A stretch of 64,000 nucleotides of DNA from Manihot esculenta. Taxonomy: Eukaryota; Streptophyta; Magnoliopsida; Malpighiales; Euphorbiaceae. The translations under genes were made by a program, and so were the position numbers. The notes beneath the pieces are model-generated. The model did not search any database, had not been told where the DNA came from, and was given only the letters and a program-made list of their open reading frames with translations. Shown here piece by piece: positions 56,963 through 64,000 of the stretch (the stretch's first letter is position 1; each line of letters begins with the position of its first letter). Location of the stretch: positions 7,305,622 through 7,369,621 of the forward strand of contig NC_035164.2 of assembly GCF_001659605.2 (NCBI RefSeq), written 5' to 3'.

Positions 56963-59900
56963 ATGGCAATTCGTTATCTCATTTGCATCTTGGGTTTTTT
57001 TTCCCTCTTCTTCCCCGCATTTGAATCTTCAATCTCAGGTACTCATGGAAATCTTTCCTCTCTGATTATCACTTGTTTGAAAAATTCGTGAAAAAATCCT
57101 GTAATCTCTGGCAGATAAAGCAAAAGTTCCAAATTTCGCTTTCAGTTGGTTAAATGACAACAACACATTCCAAGCTGGGGATACTGCAGCCATAAAGATC
57201 ATAGTACTGGGAGAGTTTGACAGTAAAGGAAATGCTTCACTTGATAAGAATGCTTTCAATCCTACACTCACAGTGAATGGGAAGAAAGGAAATAGTTCTT
57301 TCGTTTCTGGGGTTTTCCTGGATACTGCAGGGGATACCAGTACCTGGAGAATTACTTTTGCTCCAATCAGAGTTGGGGTCTTTAATGTCTTCATCAATGA
57401 TGATCCTTTCAAAGTATTTGATTCATCTCTCCATTACGAAGCTCTGCCAGGTCCTAATATGCAATCATTAGCATTTAACTTCTTATTTCGATTATTTAGA
57501 TATGTAAGTTAGAACTTGTTTGAGGAAAAATGTTTTCCCTAGCAATCAATTTGAGCCTGCAATCTATAACAGAAGGATTTTGTTTTGTCTTCCATTTTTA
57601 TTTCGGCTTTGTGCTCTATCTGGGTTTTACTAGTTGTTTTGGATTAAGGGAAGTTAAATTGTTGGTGAAGTGCTATTGATTAATTTAACACTTGTGCTCT
57701 TGCTCATTATGATAATACTCTGCAAATCAACTCTTTGTGAAATCTTATAATCTGCAGTTATATATTGTTCAAGGGCTTGTATAATGTCAAGTACACATAA
57801 ATGCATACTAACTGAAGTTGCTATTTCCGATTCAAGGGAAAATTTATCCATCTGTCTGCATAGCGTCATGGATGGGATTTTTAAATGAGTTTGAAGCTGG
57901 TGAAAGAGCTACTATTTTCATTGTTCCTAGAGATGCATTTGGGAATGATGTTTCTTCAACTGGTGAAGAATTAAATTCCTATAATTTTACAGTTTGTGTG
58001 CTTTATGCGAATGGTTCCCTTGCCAATGTTCCAAACATCACTCACGTTGGTTGGAATGAGCTTGGGATTATTAGCATTGAGTTTATTGCAGAAAAAGCTG
58101 GAGACCTTTTATTGCATGTGAAAGGAGGAAAGCAAACCTTGAATGGCTCTCCACTTCCGTTGAAAGTGAATCCAGGTGATTGTGCTGTAGCTAGCCATTT
58201 GTTCATAGCTTGTATTAGAGGGATTCCTTTTGTAAATAAGAGTTATTTTTTCATGAACTCACCAGTAAATCTTTCTCAAGGTTTTCTTTCTTGAGATATT
58301 GAAATTGATGAGGTGTATTACAAACTCACTGCACCAACTCAGCATTGTCTTGAAGTCCATTCTTGTTAACATGCCACAGACGGTTGCATTATTTCTGTGA
58401 ATTGGGGTGCTTTCTCACTTTGTATCATCAGTTTCTACGTGAAATTTCACTGTGAAGATTAATTTGTACTGGGAAGAGAAGGGTAAAAAGGGGAAAACTC
58501 ATTAGTGTCATATCCAAATTGTGATGCAGATACAAAATAGCTCCCAAGCCCATGTTGAAAATGTTTCTGTTGATGCTGTTTGACATGAACTAACATGGAA
58601 TTTAAGTTTTCTCTTGTAAAAAGCATGAAGTAAATTCCCTTTTCCTTTTTGACTCTTTAGAACCGTCTTTTTCCAGGTCCTCTAGACATTTCCAATTGCC
58701 TGCCAAAATGGAAGTTTGAGACAAATGCTTGGCAAATATTTTCCAAAATGGAAATTTTTATACATCAACAAGATCAGTATGGGAACCTTGTTTCTGGACC
58801 ATATGAATTTGATGCTGATATTGTTGAAAGAGAGACAAATCTTACTATACCAGTTGCAGATTTGCACTTTGAAGATGTGGTTCCAGGAATAAAGTTATTC
58901 TCTTTCAGTCTATTAGAACCGGGAAACTTCTTGCTCACTATATCTGATTTGGAGCATAATAGAAGCATCGCCAATATGCCGTTTGCTTATACTGTCTTTA
59001 TAGGTGTATAACATATCTGCTAATTATTTTTTTTTGGAAAGTCTAATGATGTTAATGTTGAGCTCTTGCTTTTATCTCCCCTACTCCCTCAATATTTCTT
59101 TTCCTTTTCCCCTCTAGAATGCAACAAATGTTTAGTCTACTAGTTATTGATTATGGCTGTTTCCATTGGCAGGGAGGCCAAATTAAGTTTTGATTCTAGT
59201 AGATGACAAGCAGTGCTTGATGCTAGTGCCTATATATATATAATGTAACTATTTCTTTCTGAAATCATCACAATATTAATTTTGTTTCAATTTAACAGGT
59301 TATTGTGATGGATCAGCCAGCATTGTCAACGGATCTGGTTTACATGATTCCATTGCTGGTGAAATTTCACAGTTTTCAGTCTATTTGTTTGACATTTTTC
59401 AATATCCTGCTTTCATTGAGCTAGGAAGCATTAAAGTGCAGATTGTAAGGGAAAATGATTCCTATTATGTGCAGCCAAGCATTGTTCCAATCATCAATGG
59501 TATCTGATATTATAATTTCTTTCCTTTTGATGAACAATTTTAACAGTGGTTCACAAGGAGGCATGCATCTCTTTTACAGGAAATGGACCTGCTCAAGAAC
59601 TCAGCCAGACAGAAATTTCTCCAGCACCATCTGATGTTACAATGAACATTGTAAGTTGTACTTAATTATTTCTTTCAGTCCATTGTTGAGAAATCTGACA
59701 TTCTTTCCTTCTTCTCTTTGATTCAGTCTGCTGGACACTTCGAAGTTGCAGCCAGTGTTTTTCATGTGATTTATACTGCTGAGAAGAGTGGGATCTATGA
59801 AATATATGTATTTTGTGGAAATATTTTACTGAGTGGTGTTCAATCATTCAGAAAGGAAGTTAAAGCAGGTTAGTCTTATATTTATGTTTTGGGTTAGCCT

Positions 59901-61221
59901 CACTTTTAATTTACATTTCTTCCTTTCATCTTGTCACTAGTACCACGGTGAATGCATAAATTTAATCAAAATTGTGATCAATTTATGTCAATTAGAGATT
60001 ACTGAGAGATGATTTAAAATTAAATTTGATGTTTTTAGCCATAAGAACACTAAAACTAAAAAACAAATTTTTGAAACCGATTTTTCAATAACATCTAAAA
60101 ATTGGGGGCTTTCTTAAAAATTTAGCCTTGCAACGACAATGTCAAGCAGGCACTAAAGCCTTAGAAAATTGAATTGGGTTTTTGAATGTGTAATAATAAG
60201 GTCAATTTGCACTTTAATGGTTTTGAACAAAATGTTTCCTTTTATTTTTATAGTTAATCAAATATCCACAACTTAATGTTTTAGATATTAAAATGCAGAC
60301 AAGAAACAAACTGTTTGGACTAATGTATGATTTTTCACATTTTGTTAATTAGTATGGGAATAGAATAATTTTCAATAAAATTTGGTATTCAAGCTAACTT
60401 TGCACTTGCAATACAATCCATAGTTTTCAAAAGTGGTTTGGGTTGGGTTAACTGGGAATCAAACCACTGGCATTCTGGTTTAAAAATAGGTTTCTTTCTA
60501 CTAATGAAAATAGAATTCTTGCCCACTATGGTTTTTGAACTCAAGACATAAAATTTGTGTTTTTTTTCCTTTCCCTCTAATCAACTTACATCCTTAGTGT
60601 AAGCTTGTCATTTTTTTTTTAAATCTTTTACATTTATAATATAAATTTTTTAATCTCATATTGTTTTTTTACGAAAAGCAAAGGTGTACAATTGAACTTC
60701 AAAATGGTAAATTATTAGTTTTTATTTCAATGTTTCATTTTGCATGTATGGTTGCTACTTGCTAGTTACTGCTTCACTGGTGTAGTTACCTTCTTTTTTT
60801 CCCCTTCTTGTTTGATTTTTTTAATTGTTTAATCTATAATAATGGTTACCCCATATAATTGCATGCAGTTTCTCCCTTGATTTTTTACTAAATTTTTTCA
60901 TGCTTTTCATAGGGAAGGTTGATGTATCTCTTTCAAAAATTGTGAAATTTTCTCTCAAGGTGCCAAAGCTGATGGAAAATGAAATATGGGTGCAACTAAT
61001 GGATTCATTTTCTAATCATGTCTTGTCCCAACAGTCACTGCTAAAACTAGAGATTGCTTCAGTAAATACGTCTGGTTTTTCAACAGAAATGTTTGTTGAT
61101 AATAATGATGGGTCATATACTTGTCAATATATGGCTAAGGATGTCGGAACTTATGAGATGTGTGTTTCATTTGATGGCGTACATCTCATGCCCTGCCCCT
61201 TTGGAGTCAATGTGTATGGTG
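56963..61221 (+). CDS. GEX2: GAMETE EXPRESSED 2 (5' part), filamin-repeat gamete adhesion protein
   Basis: Eight exons: 56963-57038, 57115-57450, 57837-58175, 58677-59003, 59299-59499, 59580-59650, 59727-59868, 60913-61221. All have GT-AG borders and join without a stop, giving about 601 residues so far. Residues 1-25 are a signal peptide (MAIRYLICILGFFSLFFPAF). Then come Ig/filamin-like repeats, with repeat ends such as GSPLPLKVNPG and PCPFGVNVYGG; most repeats match one phase-1 exon each. N-glycosylation sites are frequent. In Arabidopsis GEX2 is a sperm plasma-membrane protein needed for gamete attachment at double fertilization. The C-terminal repeats and membrane anchor lie beyond the window. 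The intron after exon 8 holds an LTR retrotransposon from 61596. If the frame continues far downstream the gene is intact; otherwise it is truncated. Confidence 0.87.
59869..60912 (+). other. Large intron 7 of GEX2
   Basis: 1,044 bp between a GTTAGT donor and a TTTTCATAG acceptor. It is AT-rich with no coding signal and no recognisable element, and is the longest intron seen in the gene apart from the one carrying the retrotransposon. Confidence 0.7.
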
Positions 61222-61779
61222 GTAAGTTATAACTATGTCAATATCTTCAATGCAAACAAACTATCATTAATTTAAATGCTTTATGATTTGGTGGTACATT
61301 TACTATAGCAAGATGAACTTGATTTGTCCTCATAGCATGGTGACTTTAGGATGTTTGAACTTTGTTAAGTTTTATAGAAAACTATTTTTGTAATTCTAAG
61401 AAAAATGCCAAAGTCAAGGCTATACTTGGTAGAGCATAGTGGAATGTTGCAACTATAATACAATGGATTATTTGATTGCCTCACATTCCATTACATTTTA
61501 CGATATATAACCAATATTCTTAGATTTCTAACTAGTAAAAATGGCATGATTTGATTTGTTCAAGAAACCATAAGACAATACTTTATGACTAAGGGTGTAA
61601 TACCCGGCTGGAGACCGGCATCGGAATTCTACTTTCCGGTGGAGTTCGAGATGTCGGAAGGCTCTAGACGGGTAGGATTTATGTTTTACTCCAGTGTTAT
61701 GATGTATTTTAAGGTTTTGAGTTGAATTGCTTTGAGTTGGTTTAAGGTTGGAAGAGAAAAGGCGATGGAGACTTTTGCC

Positions 61780-62680
61780 AAGTTCGGCCGCCGAAGGTAA
61801 GTTCGGCCGCCGAAAGTGCCCAATGTTCGACTTCCGAAGCTCAGATTCGGCCCCCGAATGTTGCATGGTTTTGCATGCGATTCGGCAGCCGAAGCTGAGT
61901 TGGCTAGCCAACAATTGAGCATTCCTTAGTCAGCATTTTGGACAGGTGTTGGCTCCAAATCCTGTCCAGAAGCTTGGCCACGTCTCCTATGTTGTACAGC
62001 TCCTGCAAAAGTGGGTTGTTTTGTTGGTTTTCACAAGGTGGTGAAGGGTTGAAGCAAAAAGCTTAGGTTTGAGAGTTTATGAGTTTGAAGAGAGTTGATC
62101 CATTTTTTTTGTTCAGATCGTTCATCTTCTTGTATCCAGGAGGTAAGTGAAGATCTTGAACATGTTTTACTGTTTTACAGAAGTTTTATGCAGGTTTGGG
62201 TAGAGATGCATGCTTAGGTGACAAAGGGTGTGTTTTTTTATGGTTTAGCTTGTAAGCATGATTATGTGTTATGTTTGATGTGTTTTGTTGGGGTGTTTAG
62301 GTAGTTTTGGACCCCTTTGTACATATACATGCGTATATGTATGTTGAGGAGTTGAAGTGTGCATGTGTTGAGAGCTTGAAGGGATGGAGGAGCTTGGTTG
62401 CCGTTGGGGCTGAGTTCTGGATGAACTCAGGTTCGGCAGCCGAAGGTTCATTCGGCCGCCGAACCTCTTGCATGGTGGCTTAGGCTGCCACAGCTTGCCC
62501 CCGCGAGTTTTGAATGTTCGGCTCTGTTTGGGGGATTCGGCCGCCGAAGGTTAGAGACTTTCATCTCTGGAGTGCCTTTTGGCCCCCGAAACGTACCCCC
62601 GAAAGAGTTCGGCCGCCGAAGGTGCTTGAGTTTCGTCTCTGGAAAGGACTTTCGGCCGCCGAACCTGCCGCCGAAAGTGT
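61780..62680. repeat. TTCGGCCGCCGAA palindromes in the LTR
   Basis: Palindromic TTCGGC(C/A)GCCGAA units occur near 61784, 61801, 61880, 62431, 62452, 62528, 62608 and 62650, the same class as in the solo LTR at 6840-7745. Confidence 0.75.
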
Positions 62681-63064
62681 TCTGTCCAGCTTTTCTTTTG
62701 CATGCTTTGCATGGCTAGTTAAGTGAGTTTCAGGGGATTCTTGGGGAGTTTAATAGAGGTATTGATAAGTTAGTTTGGTCCCTCATTTGAGTCTATCTGT
62801 ATAGGTACAGACCAGAGGAACCAGAGAGAGAAGCAGTGAGTACTGCTCCAGAGTTTCAGAGCCTGCAGAGTCAGTCAGTCCAGATAGCCAAAGGTGAGTG
62901 GAACTCAACTTAATGCTTTTAAATTGACCAATGACATGTTTTAGCACATCTCATGCATCATGATTATGCAATAGGTTGAATGCATTAGTATCCACGAATA
63001 TGTTGCATTGCATTGTTATTTGTTGAGTGGGTAAATGCTGAATGATCCAATAGTCACAGACAGG

Positions 63065-63254
63065 AAGTCCAGGAGCCTTTGACTACGCCCTGGCAAGTAT
63101 AGAGAAGTCCAGGAGCCTTTGACTACGCCCTGGCAGGTATATAGTAAAGTCCAGGAGCCTTTGACTACGCCCTGGCAATGGTAAGTATAATGGTGTTATA
63201 TACACATATACATATATGACAGGAAGTCCAGGAGCCTTTGACTACGCCCTGGCA
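63065..63254. repeat. 31-bp repeat, four copies, in the LTR
   Basis: AAGTCCAGGAGCCTTTGACT followed by ACGCCCTGGCA starts at 63065, 63105, 63147 and 63224 with variable spacers. Each unit's ends (CCAGG/CCTGG) can pair. Confidence 0.88.
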
Positions 63255-63880
63255 CAGAGTTACTGGGACTATGTGGTGACAGGTTTACTCTTGATGTGAA
63301 ATGTTTGTGTTATGACGCATTCCATGAGATCATATTTTACTGAATTGTTTTACTGTTCTACTCACTGGGCTACAGAGCTCATCCCACTCCCTTAACCCCA
63401 GTTTTGCAGGTTCAGTGGTCAGTGTACAGGGACAGTCCAGCAAAGTACAGAAAGAGTAAAGAGCATTGTAATAGCTTAGAGTGGACATGTAATTTTAAAG
63501 AGATGTAATAGTTGTGTTTACAGTTGTGCTTGACTTAGTAGTTTGTCTTGTAAATCTATGGTTTTGTACATGATCTGTGTATGCATATGTTTTACTGAGT
63601 ATGTGAAAACCAGGCTTAACAGGTATGAATTAACCCATCTAGAGCAAGCTCTAGTAAGGGGTACAGAGTACAGAGTACAGAGTACAGAGTACAGAGATAG
63701 TGCATGCACAGGTTAAGCCTTGGTACTGAGCAAAGAGTTTTTATTTTCACAGAAAATGTTGATCATGTATGAGATTTACAGGTACACAGAGAGTATAGCA
63801 GGCTTGCTACGGGTTCTGGCGGCCTTAAGCCGACCTGAATCCTAACGCCGGTGACGGTCCATTTTGGGGTCGTTACAGAT

Positions 63881-63892
63881 TGGTATCAGAGC
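63881..63892 (+). other. Primer-binding site of the terminal retrotransposon
   Basis: TGGTATCAGAGC begins three bases after the LTR end, an exact initiator-Met tRNA complement. Confidence 0.93.
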
Positions 63893-64000
63893 CCTAGGTT
63901 CATATGATCGGACCTATAGAGACAGTGTCGGGCTCATAGAGGGTGGTCAAGCACAATAGGGAATCATGTCCACTAGGATAGGGTGATGAGTTCTATCTAT

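Larger units (their letters stand above)
61596..63877 (+). repeat. 5' LTR, 2,282 bp
   Basis: Bounded by TGTAATACCC and GTCGTTACA. It contains GGCCGCCGAA palindromes (61780-62680), a 31-bp repeat (63065-63254) and a short GAGTACA run (63660-63695). Confidence 0.9.
61596..64000 (+). mobile_element. Ty3/gypsy retrotransposon with 2.3-kb LTR, 5' end, in a GEX2 intron
   Basis: The LTR (61596-63877) starts TGTAATACCCGGCTGG and ends GGGGTCGTTACA, followed by an initiator-Met primer site and the first ~105 bp of internal leader. Left flank AAGGG (61591-61595) is the expected target duplication; the right copy lies outside the window. The nested solo LTR at 5558-7918 is the same family on the opposite strand. 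It starts 375 bp into the intron after GEX2 exon 8, on the same strand as the gene. Long LTRs with this primer site suggest a Tekay/Del-type chromovirus, but no coding domain is visible to confirm it. Confidence 0.9.

Noticed and set aside
63065..63254. Regular direct repeats with spacers, superficially CRISPR-like
   Set aside because: Only four units with spacers of unequal, short length, inside a plant LTR and without cas genes; a minisatellite.

Overview
This is nuclear DNA of a flowering plant, almost certainly a eudicot. It has AT-rich intergenic DNA, GT-AG introns, several classes of plant retrotransposons and Mutator-like elements, and two plant-specific host genes. A member of the Malpighiales such as a Euphorbiaceae species (cassava or rubber-tree relatives) is my guess from general impression only.

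Only two host genes look real. (1) A receptor-like kinase of the LRK10L/WAK-like class lies on the minus strand (23502-28711). Six exons join in frame to a predicted 645-residue protein with signal peptide, cysteine-rich GUB_WAK-type ectodomain, membrane segment and a non-RD (HFD) kinase. (2) The 5' two thirds or so of GAMETE EXPRESSED 2 (GEX2), the filamin-repeat sperm adhesion protein, lies on the plus strand: eight exons in 56963-61221, continuing past the window. Two AACCGT boxes one helical turn apart sit about 100 bp upstream of its ATG and match the site used by the male-germline MYB factor DUO1.

The rest is mobile DNA and duplicated spacer. 1-3673: 3' end of a Ty3/gypsy Tat-lineage element with an antisense gene and a 3' LTR. 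4738-18264: a complete 13.5-kb Tat-type element (gag-pol on minus, antisense gene on plus, target duplication AATAT), itself split by a 2.36-kb solo LTR (5558-7918, target duplication CTCTC). 28805-31805: a 3.0-kb Mutator-like element (9-bp target duplication) that landed 94 bp upstream of the kinase start codon. 36821-42037: an L1-type LINE, minus strand. 43970-44535: a 566-bp TRIM with a perfect initiator-Met primer site. 46703-48018: a Pack-MULE-like element carrying a piece of an exostosin-type glycosyltransferase gene. 48337-48818: a Tat-family solo LTR. 50011-51076: a foldback element. 53735-56400: a second, decayed LINE. 61596-64000: the 5' LTR and primer site of another Ty3/gypsy element of the same family as the nested solo LTR, inserted in a GEX2 intron.

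Beneath these insertions are at least three related spacer units (A: 3741-4737 plus 18265-22265; B: 32300-36820 plus 42038-43252; C: 46020-49054 minus its insertions). Each carries copies of a ~140-bp promoter-like module, and unit C ends near a truncated GUB_WAK-type gene (49529). I read this as a decayed tandem cluster of LRK10L/ATL21-like genes. Because the units are paralogous, unit B or A preserves the empty site for most insertions found in the others, which independently confirms element boundaries.

All family names come from recognising motifs by eye. No alignment or database search was run.
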